A DNA stretch of 64,000 nucleotides from Gautieria morchelliformis (lineage: Eukaryota > Basidiomycota > Agaricomycetes > Gomphales > Gomphaceae): the NCBI GenBank assembly GCA_015179125.1, contig WHVA01000022.1:372001-436000 (forward strand). The letters are read 5' to 3'. The notes under the pieces were generated by a model. It saw nothing but the letters and a program-made list of their open reading frames with translations, searched no databases and had not been told where the DNA came from. Every line of letters starts with the position of its first letter. Position 1 is the stretch's first letter. The position numbers and the translations under genes are program-made. Of this stretch, positions 43,519-54,226 are shown piece by piece.

Positions 43519-44808
43519 ACATTTACTAGGTAGTTAATTAGTTTCAAATGTCCTCAAGAAAGGTTGTATTAATATTTCTATGCTACACTCACATTGGGTC
43601 CACAAGGTACAACAATCCCTTGATAGTTTAGCTAAGAATCCCCCACGGTCACATGACTATCACATGACCTCAAAACAGCTCAAAGTCACCTGATCATCCA
43701 CAGTCACCTGACAATCACCTGACCTCAAAGTCACCTGATTATCTTCAGTCACCTGACAATCACCTGACCTCAAAGTCACTTTTGATTATCTACGGTCACC
43801 TGACAATCACATGACACAGTCACATGACCTCAATCCAGCATGAAGTCACATGACTTTCCTTCGTCACATGATAATCACATGAGCGTGGGAGTTTCTTACA
43901 TACTCTTAGCTTTACTGTCACAGAGCTGTGACTTTAACCCAATATAGCAATAGAACCTTCCACAGCCTTCCAATAGTTTCCAAACCTTTCCTGAAGCTTC
44001 TCTAAGCTTCCACAAGGTTCTTCACAGTAGTAGAAGCCTCTACAAGGTTCCTGGCAGTAGTTACATAAGCTAGATAGATGCAGTATAAATAGCCTGCAGT
44101 TTTAGCAGTGAAGCAATCAATATCTTTCACCCAAACCACTCATACCTTGAGTAACTGAAGTGTGACTTCAACACAGCCTTGTACCGAAGTACTGGCTCAC
44201 TGACTTGGCTACAGTCTAAGATTGCAGCAACTCTGATTGGCTCTGAGAAGTACAAGAGTGCTCTATTTTAATTGCAGCAGGCTCTGAATAATCGCGCTGC
44301 GAACAGCAACATTACTAAGAGTAACTGATTAGTAATCCTGTACCATTAGACGCCACTCTGAGCAGTGATCTAATACACTTGGTTATTAGTTATTCAATTC
44401 ACACAATAGATTATTAACTTAACTCTGAGTTAAGTGGGTTAATAGCCTTTTGAGTAATTGATCTTTCTTGATCAATCAATGCACTGCAGATATTAACCTA
44501 ACTCAGGGTAAGTGAGTTAATATCCTATGTTTGTTGAGTTGGAAAACCAGAAAAGCCACAAGAATAGTGACATACTTGAACTGAGGAAGAGTTCAAGCGC
44601 AGAACTATCTTTTCACGTCTTGGGGATTATTGTTGTCTTTAATTCACTCGACCCGCGGTCCTAAGACTCTAGGTAGCTTTCCCCCTTAAAGTATCTGGAC
44701 CCTTGGATGCCTAATAACATTCTTTGACCTCACAAAGTATTGCACAATCTGAGAACTACACGTGTTCAGTTAAATCTCTATTGCTACACTTGTGCGATGT
44801 TAGCCTTA
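43519..44808. repeat. U block, copy 1 (LTR-like)
   Basis: About 1.29 kb of non-coding sequence matching 45919-49548 once that copy's insertions are removed. It includes a TATA-like region (CAGTATAAATAGCC near 44080) and an array of TCACATGA/TCACCTGA. The far end of copy 2 (49709-49721) is the inverse of the T-family LTR start, so U may be a T-related LTR in inverse orientation. Confidence 0.65.
43647..43886 (+). promoter_or_regulatory. array of 14 TCAC(A/C)TGA motifs
   Basis: Fourteen copies of TCACATGA or TCACCTGA occur in about 240 bp just upstream of the TATA-like region of the U block. The second U copy (46047-46156) has eight. The core CANNTG is an E-box, the site class bound by bHLH proteins. 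Copy-number difference between the two blocks points to tandem expansion or contraction. Confidence 0.75.
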
Positions 44809-45122
44809 ACTAACCTGGTGCGAAGCACAGGTCATTGGCTAGTAACCTAAGTATCTACATGTACACTAGTTATTACCTAATCCCAGTGGGCCCCTTAGGG
44901 ACCCACTGTATAGTTTATGCGTGGGAACCGGCCAGCGGTTCCCATCGCATCTTACCCTTACACTGTCACTACGTAGCATCAGAATACCACACATTGGTCA
45001 AGTTCTGTCGTGCTCTTGTGACCTAAGGCTTAAGATAGACATCTTTACAAGGCTGGAAAGGAGATGTTGATTCCAATACACTCCCGCTCACCATTCATGA
45101 CAAAAAATATCACGAAATCAGC

Positions 45123-45853
45123 ATGATACACGCTCCCATTCCACCCAACAATTACCTCACTTTCAATTTCTTGAAAATCCCTGGAGAGAAAAGTGAAATA
45201 GAGTTGGGGATTGGAAGGTGGCAGCAGATGAGCCATCAACTCACCACGTGGACTGCTAAAGCAAAAGAAAACTGCGTTGATCTCGAGGACTGCACCTGGA
45301 AGTGGCCTCTCAAACCTGGCAAGACCTTGCTCAGCATCAAGGACAACGAAGATGACACATACACCTCACCACGAAGTTTCCCTTCTATGAGGCCCTCAGA
45401 CGTTGTTACAGCGAAGATATGAGTTTCAACACTCGTACCCATTATACTACGACTATTTCCAATGAAGCCGAATGTGAGCATTGGCTTGAACCAAAAGCTT
45501 ACACTCTTGGAGTCCGTACGGAGCGACAGAGCCGCAAGAGAACTCGTGACTCACCTCCTAGCAATTCGACTCTCAATGGAGAATTTTCTAACAAAGCTCA
45601 CTGTTCCTCTATCCATCCTCTGATCAACACCGAGCATAACGACCATAATAAGCAAGTCATTAAATGGCAGCCTTCCTTTGCGCAGCTATTCGAAGAACAG
45701 GCCGCCCACTGTTATCCCTATTTTATTCATCCTTCTACTATCGACTACTTGTCTCCAAAACCATCTTTCAATACTTGCATCAACTCTGACCAGTACCCTG
45801 CGACACCAGCACCTTCCAGGAATTCTTCAGTGAATTTTGAAGTAAATAGGTAG
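45123..45853 (+). CDS. two overlapping hypothetical ORFs (99 and 144 aa), possible broken gene
   Basis: The first frame (45123-45422) encodes IHAPIPPNNYLTFNFLKIPGE-type sequence with a WQQMSHQLTTWTAKAKENC segment. The second (45419-45853) overlaps it by the ATGA junction and is Ser/Asn/His-rich without known motifs, ending inside the right terminal inverted repeat. They could be one frameshifted gene or cargo of the 43481-45876 segment. No family recognised. Confidence 0.3.
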
Positions 45854-46258
45854 CTACTTTGTGGACGACCCCTAACACTATCCCCCCTTTCAAGTGTTTG
45901 CTTTAGACCAATTCTACAACATTTACTAGGTAGTTAATTAGTTTCAAATGTCCTCAAGAAAGGTTGTATTAATATTTCTATGCTACACTCACATTGGGTC
46001 CACAAGATACAACAATCTCTTGATAGTTTAGCTAAGAATCCCCCACGGTCACATGACTATCACATGACCTCAAAGTCACCTGATTATCTACAGTCACCTG
46101 ACAATCACATGACACAGTCACATGACTTTCCTTCATCACATGATAATCACATGAGCATGGGAGTTTCTTACATAGTCTTAGCTTTACTGTCACAGAGCTG
46201 TGACTTTAACCCAATATAGCAATGGAACCTTCCACAGCCTTCCAATAGTTTCCAAACC

Positions 46259-47121
46259 AGAAGATAAGAGACTTACAAGTGCTAAAGTGTAGTAACTCGG
46301 TTTGGGCAAGTAGGAAGTTATATGCCAGATATGAATGATGGGACTTGCAGGAGATTAGTAAACTATTTAATGTTCTCCTCAGTGATAGTCAACACTAGTA
46401 ATATAAAGGAATGCTACCTATTTAATGTTCTACATGTTTTTTCAGTTTCATACTATGAAAGTACACTATTAAACTCACCTCCTCAGTGATAGTCAACACT
46501 GAGGAGGGGAGGCTGCACATGGGCTTGTTTTACTCGCATATACGAAGTTCCAGCACTTAAGCGCCCGTGAGGCACTGGTGTGCCATGCTAAGCGCCCATA
46601 GAACGTAACACGTTAGTGAACAGCTGCAGCTCAAAAGGAAAATTGTCCACAACCACCCACAAAGGGTTGGTTGGACAGAACATGAAAAGGAGTAGTAATA
46701 TAGCCTCGAAAAAATCAAAGAAAATTGTGAAAGGCATAGAATGAATGTCAGCATAGTTTCAGGTCAAAATCGAGAGAAAGAACAACAGAAATGTTAGGTT
46801 TGGAGTCTGGTGCACATATGCACCCAACATAAAGATCCAGAACCACAAGTGGATTGCATTCTGAGCAAATATACATTCTCCATTTGAACAACCTTTATGA
46901 TAAGAATCAAATAAACCTCCTAACAAAACAACAAGGTAAGGTCGGGATGCTAGATTTAGATAGTCTAATAATTTTCTACTCTATTATTTCTTTTTGTAAT
47001 ATTGATCTCCTTAGGTATCTTTCCAGTGTGTTACACCCAGGCTTTAGCCCTCGTGACACGTGTTTTGTCCTCCTGTAGTAATAACAATATTTGTTCTTAT
47101 TTTTTGATAATACAGACATCT
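46259..47121. mobile_element. insertion with 11-bp target duplication, hosting a solo LTR
   Basis: The U block is interrupted between two copies of GTTTCCAAACC (46248-46258 and 47122-47132). Without the solo LTR inside it, the insert is about 320 bp and non-coding. Target duplications of about 11 bp fit Mutator-like transposons (9-11 bp) or non-LTR elements. No terminal inverted repeat or poly(A) was found, so the class stays open. Confidence 0.55.
46290..46829 (-). repeat. copia family C solo LTR (subfamily 2), 540 bp, TSD TAAAG
   Basis: The inverse of the 37019 LTR: TGTAGTAACTCGG at 46290 to CACCCAACA at 46829. It is flanked by TAAAG at 46285-46289 and 46830-46834. Confidence 0.95.
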
Positions 47122-47409
47122 GTTTCCAAACCTTTCCTGAAGCTTCTCTAAGCTTCCACAAGGTTCTTCACAGTAGTAGAAGCCTCTACAAGGTTCCTAA
47201 CAGTAGTTATATAAGCTAGATAGATGCAGTATAAATAGCCTGCCGTTTTAGCAGTGAAGCAATCAATCACCTTTCACCCAAACCGCTCATACCTTGAGTA
47301 ACTGAAGTGTGACTTCAACACCACCTTGTACCAAAGTACTGGCTCACTGACTTGGCTACAGTCTAAGATTGCAGCAACTCTGATTGGCTCTGAGAAGTAC
47401 AAGAGTGCT

Positions 47410-49024
47410 TGACTAGAGGCCGGGGTCACCGGCGTGGCCCTTGTCGAAGACGTTCAAGCTATTTGGCCAGGCTCTGGTTTTTTTTTTTTTTTTTAATCAA
47501 TTATGTACACCAAAACTGCCTAAGAGTTTTTGTCTTGTCAAAGGTAACGGAGTTACCGACATCAGAATAAAATGGTTTATTTTGTCGTACAGGGAAAGTT
47601 CATCCGCATTCTGATCGACAAATGAACATGGGCCACCTGAATGAACTCGTCAATGTCAACATGATACCAGTTTAAAATCAACAAAACTGTTTACCTCGAG
47701 ACTGCATTCTTGTTAAGATGGCGCGAGGAGAGAATTCGTAAAGGTTTATAGGTGAGCAACACAAACTCGAAACATACTCGCCCATACGGGGATCATCTGT
47801 CATTAGACAACGTGGGAGTGTGTAACAGTATATCGTGTGTTAAATGGTGATGCGCATTAGGTTTGGTCGACTTTAGCATTTAGTGATGAGGTAGATCCTC
47901 CACCGTACTGTAATGAGTTTTGATTTTTTCCATTCGACGCGCACAGAGATAACAAAGTGCCTGCTGCACATATTTGTTCTACGTCTTATCTATAAAGTTG
48001 CCCAACCGCTCCAATTGCATTCGAAGATCAACGGGATCCAGAAACTTGGAATTATCATCAATGAAATCCCAAAGGAGTCGTTGTTTCGATTCATAAAAGG
48101 ATTCATCTTCCTCCCGCTTTCTTTTCTTTGAAGCTTCACCATCCAACTGCATTTTCATCGAGAGCTCATTATCCAAAGCCTTCTTCCTCGCCAACACCTG
48201 TTGTTGGAGTTCTGTTGGCAAGAACGATACAAGCTTCAACACTTTAACCCGCAACAACCCAATTAACCTCGGGTAACATCTCAATGATTTCCACCACAGT
48301 CAACAGGGAAAGTTCTTCCGCATTCTGATCAACAAACGAAGACGGGTCACCTGAACGAACTCATCCACGTCAACACGATATTGGTTTCAAATCAACAAAA
48401 CAATTTACCTCAAGACTGCATTCTCATTAAAATGGCACGAGGAAAGTATTCGTAGAGGATCCCTTGTTGAAAACAACACAACCAGATAAAAGTAAAACCA
48501 GAGGAGGGCGACCCCTTTTAATTTAAACGCTGATGGCCGTCTTACATTTCTCAGCCATGCCAATGGGGATTGGAGACTGTACTTTCCACGGAACGTTGGA
48601 ATCCTCGATGGGTGGAGAACCGTCACTCCCAATGGACATAACGAATCAAAAATAATATGGAAGGTTCAAGAGCAGGGGCATTCGACAAGAAAAATTTTCG
48701 TTACTCCTTTAGAACACCAGGATCGGAGAGGGTGATCTCTCATCCTGCCCATGTCAAGACATCATACTTCAGGGGGCGTACCCAAGGCCGAATAAGAGCA
48801 AAGATAAGATAGAGAGCCATAAGGAGACGACCCATTGACAAATTGCATTACAAAATCGGCAATGATCACTACTTTAGGGAGAAATTGTATTACAAAATCA
48901 TACGCTTTCACTTTACATGGTAAAAAACACACCCATACATACCAACAAATACAATGAAACATGAAGTTGGATCTATATCTTTGGTGGTTAGAGAGCTTAG
49001 AGAGCCCTTGTCTTTGACAAGGGA
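47410..49024. mobile_element. 1.6-kb insertion in the U block, class unknown
   Basis: It begins TTGACTAGAGGCCGGGG and includes an 18-bp T run near 47480, which suggests the poly(A) end of a reverse-oriented retroposon. About 155 bp near 47590-47740 recurs, roughly 88% identical by eye, at 48305-48460. Between them the minus strand encodes FLPTELQQQVLARKKALDNE and a KKRKREEDESF stretch (47979-48284), which looks like captured host coding sequence. No clear target duplication. Confidence 0.5.
47979..48284 (-). pseudogene. hypothetical protein fragment, 101 aa, Lys/Glu-rich
   Basis: The minus-strand frame reads LVSFLPTELQQQVLARKKALDNE, then KKRKREEDESFYESKQRLLWDFIDD. It has a bipartite-like basic cluster that could be a nuclear localisation signal and strong helical propensity. 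Upstream, another frame continues (VDVDEFVQVTRLRLLIRMRK) and is present in both copies of the internal duplication, so a longer gene once existed. Family not recognised. Confidence 0.35.
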
Positions 49025-49548
49025 ATTTTAATTGCAGCAGGCTCTGAATAATCGCGCTGTGAACAGCAACATTACTAAGAGTAACTGATTAGTAATCCTG
49101 TACCATTAGACGCCACTCTGAGCAGTGATCTAATACACTTGGTTATTAGTTATTCAATTCACACAATAGATTATTAACTTAACTCTGAGTTAAGTGGGTT
49201 AATAGCCTTTTGAGTAATTGATCTTTCTTGATCAATCAACGCACTGCAGATATTAACCTAACTCAGGGTAAGTGAGTTAATATCCTACGTTTGTTGAGTT
49301 GGAAAACCAGAAAAGCCATGAGAATAGTGATATACTTGAACTGAGGAAGAGTTCAAGCACAGAACTATCTTTTCACGTCTTGGGGATTATTGTTGTCTTT
49401 AATTCACTCAACACGCGGTCCTAAGACTCTTAGTAGCTTTCCCCCTTAAAGTATCTGGACCCTTGGATGCCTAATAACATTCTTTGACCTCACAAAGTAT
49501 TGCACAATCTGAGAACTACACATGTTCAGTTAAATCTCTATTGCTACA

Positions 49549-49993
49549 CTTCCTGTACCAATACTGATTCTGATTGTTCACCAGAGTATAATTTCTTAAT
49601 TGGGTTCTCCGTTAAAATAGTTTTGAAGCTTGCGTGTGCTTGTAAAGTCAAATCTCTGATTGGACTTTAGAATTGTGTTTAACACCACAGTTTTACATTT
49701 AGTTCAACGGGTTCCAAAACAGATAGCTGGGTACAAGAAATACACGAGTCGTTACAATCAGGCCATAGGAACATCCAAAGGGGGTTGAGCCAAGGAGGTG
49801 ATAGGACCAGTGATGAACCGTTAAGCCGGTCAAAGGACATCAATCATGCTTTGATGGTGTGGCTATGGCAAATGACGTGAGTAGTGAAAATCGTTCAGTG
49901 AACTTGGCGAAGGGCGATCGGAGAGAACATAGAGGTGGGGTGATGAAGGGGAGAACAGAGCTACTGGGTATAAGAAATAAATGTGTCATGACA
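49549..49993 (+). repeat. retroelement junk: T-like LTR end and L-family LTR 3' fragment
   Basis: The sequence to 49721 ends GGGTTCCAAAACA, the inverse of the T-family LTR start. From about 49722 it follows the end part of the L LTR in forward orientation and stops at TCATGACA (49993). No genes. Confidence 0.6.
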
Positions 49994-50728
49994 CAAGGAT
50001 AGCACAAGGCCTCTGGCCCACCAAGGCGGAACTGTAATGTGATCTGGCTCACCAGTAAGTTCTTTGGAGTTCAGTGTGAGCTGGATATGCTCGTCGTCCA
50101 TTTTCAAGGCTAGCATATACCTCATTTGTATTGTGTTTAGTACTGAGTGATTGCATAGTCGAAGGCCATATCTCCTGTGACCCAGCACTGGTACCACACA
50201 AGCTAGACTGGATGCTGACCAACAGGATGGATGAGCCTAGGACATTCATGAGGGATAATGGAACATACATCAATTTCCCTTCTGTTGGAAGCCAAACCAG
50301 TTTGATCAATGTTTTTCATAACAATCATTTTCACAACAGCTACTTGTGTACATGTGGCTTGCATTCCTTGACTCAACTCGTTGTATGTATGTGTGGGGGA
50401 CTCAGTGTGCTCTCGGTTCAGGCTTGGTGGAAGCTTGGTGACTCAGATTGGTGAATATATGCATCTCAGGATGCTTGGATTGACTTGAATATAGTGAACA
50501 GTTAGAAATCATTAATATGGATGTGGAGTCGTCAGATAAAACATTACAAGTTGTGTTTGCAAGCTCAAAAACAATTTGAAGTCGCTAGGCACATGTTACT
50601 ATGTAAGTCCATGAAGAAGTCTGAGCTATAGTATCATCTGTAATCAATGAAATTGTCCTTTATGACAAACAAGTCCAACTGTCTTGGGGTGTCCCTATAT
50701 GAGCTACAAGTAATGAACCCTAAATGTA
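49994..50728. other. intergenic, no gene recognised
   Basis: Short overlapping frames on both strands but none with a recognisable motif. This is the 3' flank of the F-box gene and probably host DNA. Confidence 0.4.
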
Positions 50729-51914
50729 TCATTCACGGCGGAACACAAGTAGTCCCATTGTATCGAGTTGGTTCATTCGCGCCCTAATTGCTTGGCTGGC
50801 CTCCACAGGATCCATAGCGCCCATCCATTGAAAAATGACTCTCTTCAGTCCACTGAAAACAGGCTTGGTGATAATATCCTGTACCAGCTTTAGATCCAGT
50901 TCCTCGATTAGGTGGACATGGTTCTCGCAGCGAAAAACGATAGATATTTCCTCAATGTGGCAGGATGTGACCTGGGAGAGCAAGACAGGAAGCCATCTAT
51001 AAATCAGTTCATATGGGTAAAAAGTTTGAGGGCTGTGGAAAGTTAAAGTGCGTAATCCTGTGTTAGATGATAAGAGGTCGATCTTTGTTTTCTCTAAAAC
51101 AGCGTCAGTGGGAGATAAAAACTTCCACAAAGGGCAATTTCATACCAGGACAGTAAAAACGGTATTGATAAATGGAGAGGGTGAGGTGTTCAAGGGAAGC
51201 TCCGAGGAGTTGGAGAAGCCTCGCCGTCTGGGGAATATCACAGTCGCCCATGCCAGTTGTTGTAGTGACCGTATGAACAGGCAGAACGTGATAGTAAGAC
51301 AACATCCCATTGATCAGGGCAAGATCCACATAGATCAAGCTTATACACCGTAACCGTGAGTGCAAGTCAGCATACTCCTGAAACACATTCTCGCAGTGAC
51401 TTTCCGCGGTTCCCGACTTCCAACAGATTAATTCGAGATCCAGGCATTCTAGGAAGGGATGCGCGACTATGAGTGCTGTCAAGTCTCTGGATGTGTTGAA
51501 GGTGACTGCTAGAATGCATAATTCTTGGAGGGTAGGGAGGTTGTGAATTAATGCAGACAGAACCTCTGGGTGCTGCAGAGTTAAGTTCACACGGTTGACT
51601 CGAAGGGTCTTCAGTCTTGTCAATTTGGGAGCAATTGCTGGAATGGCCTCATCCAAAGGGCCAGGGTACAGGTGTTCCGCGGCGTGGGCTCCGTCAATAG
51701 TTAACGACCTGACCAAGGGGGAAATATGCGGGCTAGTTTCTAGGATCGCGGCGAGTGCGTTGGCACGCTTAGCGGAGAGCACAATTATGTCATGGAATAC
51801 ATGAAACCGTGCACTGGCCGCCCATGCGCGACAAGTGATACAACACGCTCGTAGAGAGGGTGAGTCATCGTGCAAGTGATCGATGACTTGGTCGATCAAT
51901 TCTCTTGGAAGCAT
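50729..51914 (-). CDS. F-box domain protein, two exons, about 377 aa
   Basis: Exon 1 (51914-51146) starts MLPRELIDQVIDHLHDD and continues LRACCITCRAWAASARFHVFHDI, a classic F-box in the first ~45 residues. A leucine-rich, LRR-like helical region follows (LTRLKTLRVNRVNLTLQHPEV, LHNLPTLQELCILAVTF). A 52-bp intron (51145-51094) has GTATG, a CTGAC branch site and TTTTAG; removing it joins YRFYCP to EKTKIDLL in frame. Exon 2 ends at 50729. F-box proteins recruit substrates to SCF ubiquitin ligases through Skp1. Large, fast-evolving F-box families of this form are typical of agaricomycetes. Looks intact. Confidence 0.9.
51094..51145 (-). other. intron of the F-box gene
   Basis: On the minus strand it starts GTATGAAATTG and ends GACGCTGTTTTAG, with a consensus CTGAC 8 nt upstream of the 3' splice site. 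Splicing keeps the reading frame open, whereas read-through meets a stop. Confidence 0.85.
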
Positions 51915-52275
51915 GTATTTCGTTGATCTAAAGGAGAGGTCGTATTGTGTGTGTGTTTACTTTTTTTAGACTGGACATTGTTATAACTTACGATGATGAC
52001 ATTGGGCGAGTTGAGTGGTCGACGACCTGGTGGATCAATTCTCCTGGAAGCATGTATTTCGTTGATCTAAAGGAGGTGTCGTATTGTGTGTGTGTTTACT
52101 TTTTTTAGACTGGACATTGTTATCACTTACGATGATGACATCGGGCGAGTTGAGTGGTCGACGACCTGGTGGATCAATTCTCCTGGAAGCATGTCTTTCG
52201 TTGATCTAAAGGAGTATTGTGTGTTTACATTTTTTAGACTGGACATTGTTATCACTTACGATGATGGCATTGCGC
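51886..52275. repeat. 139-bp tandem repeat covering the F-box start codon and promoter, three copies
   Basis: The GGAAGCATG words start at 51909-51911, 52050 and 52189, giving a period of 139 bp. The third copy is about 20 bp shorter. Each copy contains the inverse of the F-box start: the genuine one encodes MLPRELIDQVIDHL, and the upstream ones encode MLPGELIHQVVDH and then stop. Each also contains the upstream GTGTGTTTACTTTTT stretch. Confidence 0.9.
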
Positions 52276-54221
52276 AAGAGTTACGATGTTGTAGCGCTTT
52301 CCTCTCCTTTGAGCCGTTCTTTTCTCTCTTCATCAGTTTCTCTCTCATCAATGCTAGGAGCGTAGAGAACGATGGCATGATCTTGCGTAGGGTCATGCAG
52401 CAGCCTGGGCGGGATGGTAGCTTGAGCTCGAATTCCGAGAGATAGCTAGGAGGCTGGACCAGATCCTGATAGGGGATATTAGGATTCAAATTCAGGAGAA
52501 CTTAGTACTCCGATTGAGCTGCGGCTAAAAGTCCTACTGATGGACAAACTTTGCACCGAATGCCCCGTGATGCACCAGATGCTCTCGTAAATACAGTACC
52601 GATAATAAAATCGAAATTCAGGGTCAATCTGTAGGTACCGGTGACGCACCGACGCGTTTTACAAAAATTAGTTGCTTCCGGTTCAAATCGGCCACTACGC
52701 GATACCGGTACGTCTGCTTGACAGCTTCGCTCGACTTTCTCTGGACGCACTCGCATCTCGTTGTCGCTCCATTTTCTGTGTCTGCGCGCGCACTCACATC
52801 TGCATTCTGCCATTGTCACCCAAGTTTCCATTTCTGCGAGTGCACTGGCATCTGCGTAATCAACGCTCGATTTTCGTCTCCGCGATTTGTTCTGCACACG
52901 GCGCGAGTTTTTTGTTTCTGTGGATGCACCTTTTTTGCACGCGGGGAGCCTCCGAGCCGCTTCCGCTATTGACATGTGGATACTCAAGTGCTAGGCGGAG
53001 CTTGCGATGCCGCGCACTACGGCCGGGCTGATTAATAGGTTGATTAGCTAAGCTGGCAAACGTTGAAGAGCTCGCTCCATCTCTGCGAAGCACAGCGAGC
53101 AGACGCTTCTTTTGCCCCACCCACCACTCCCTTTTCTCTTTTCTAGCGTTTTGGGTGTTGGAGTTCCCCTCCGCATCCTTACGCTCGAGGGTGGCCAGGA
53201 TTCGCCGGTGGGTCACGTGACTCGGGAATCACGTGTCCCTGGGTGCTCCCGTCAGATTGCCACGAGGGTCGATCAAGTCGCCCCGCATCGCCCACATCTG
53301 ACATCGGGAACCTACCCGCGCAGAACGTCCTGCTCCTCTCCCCCCAAACCACGGCAAGGTTGGTTGTAGTAGCGTCGCTATACATCCTTGCCTAGTCAAG
53401 TCCTAGCGGACTTCAACCCATTAATCGGCCACCCAGATGCGGTGCTCCTCGCACAGCGGCGCGCGCTCGAGGCAGAGCTCTCCGCTCCAGCCCCCGAACC
53501 CACATAGCGAAGCGCCTGTATTCCCGATCGCGCAGCCCGCTACCCCCCCGTTTCCCACTACACAGTCCACCCACCATGCCATGCGCGGCGTCGTCAACGT
53601 ATCTGCTGGCGCCAGGTTATGAGCGCGGACGGTATGTAAAAATTCGCAGGGAAGAGATTGAAAGTGTGGATGAATGCGAGGGTGCTGGGGACATAGAGGT
53701 GGGGCGGGGGCGAGCGGTGGATCGTGGTGGAGCTGGTGGCGGGGTTCACCGGGGGGGTTATGAACAGGTAAAGACAGAATGAATGATTGCTGCCATGAGT
53801 ATCTGCAAGTCTTGTATGCACTCCATTGGTACTTCTATAGCACTATTGTTCAGGTAAGACATTCACAGCGACAATTATATAACCTATATATCGAAGAAAT
53901 AGTGGCCTGGGGCTCCCAATACCTCTCAGGGAATCTGTTGTCAAGAATGCCCTATTGCTATTGTGACATGCTACCACTCGGTCTTTATGAGTAGTGGGCA
54001 AAGCAACGTCGCTACACCAGCTGAACATGCTGTGCTCGTAGACGGGAGCAAACCAGCCCAGACAGCCAGTGGTTCGCTCCGTCACAGTAGGGAAAGTACA
54101 TTCATGGACTTCCCCACAATCAACCACACATGGGTGCGATTCCGTGGCTGCCCACAGGACTGTGCTCTCCAGCAAGCACAAACGACGTCAGGCGCCCATA
54201 CTCCTGGGGAAGATAGATGCT
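52276..54221. other. GC-richer intergenic region, no confident gene
   Basis: Many short overlapping frames on both strands (for example minus 52502-52987 and 53843-54181) but no recognised domain, and none with a convincing start context. Microsatellite-like GTGTGT lies at the left edge. Probably host regulatory or decayed sequence. Confidence 0.35.
53214..53235. promoter_or_regulatory. two CACGTG E-boxes 16 bp apart
   Basis: CACGTG at 53214-53219 (inside the palindrome GTCACGTGAC) and at 53230-53235. CACGTG is the site of Pho4/Cbf1/SREBP-class bHLH factors. No gene is confidently assigned next to it. Confidence 0.35.
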
Positions 54222-54226
54222 CTATC

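Larger units (their letters stand above)
43481..45876. mobile_element. segment with ~35-bp terminal inverted repeats, unclassified
   Basis: The left end begins TGTTAGGGATTGTCCACC and the right end is its inverse with a few mismatches (ending CCTAACA). The similarity runs through the GTAGCTACCTATTTA part, about 35 bp. The interior holds a copy of the U block, the 44830-45020 block shared with 4240-4420, and two overlapping short ORFs. No transposase motif is seen. Flanking bases (CCAAC and CTATC) do not form a duplication. A non-autonomous DNA transposon is possible, as is a composite of LTR pieces. Confidence 0.5.
45919..49548. repeat. U block, copy 2, split by two insertions
   Basis: Segments 45919-46258, 47122-47409 and 49025-49548 align consecutively with 43519-44800 of copy 1. 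Two foreign pieces (46259-47121 and 47410-49024) separate them. The TCAC(A/C)TGA array is shorter here (eight motifs). Both copies share most substitutions, so the duplication is fairly recent. Confidence 0.8.

Noticed and set aside
43647-43886. CRISPR-like array
   Set aside because: The repeated units are 8-bp motifs with irregular spacing in a eukaryotic LTR-like block; there are no spacers or cas genes.
51094-51145. Frameshift in the F-box gene
   Set aside because: A consensus intron with branch site fits exactly and restores the frame, so the gene looks intact.
52502-52987. 161-codon minus-strand frame as a gene
   Set aside because: Overlapping frames of similar length on the other strand and no domain or conserved texture; GC-rich sequence gives such frames by chance.
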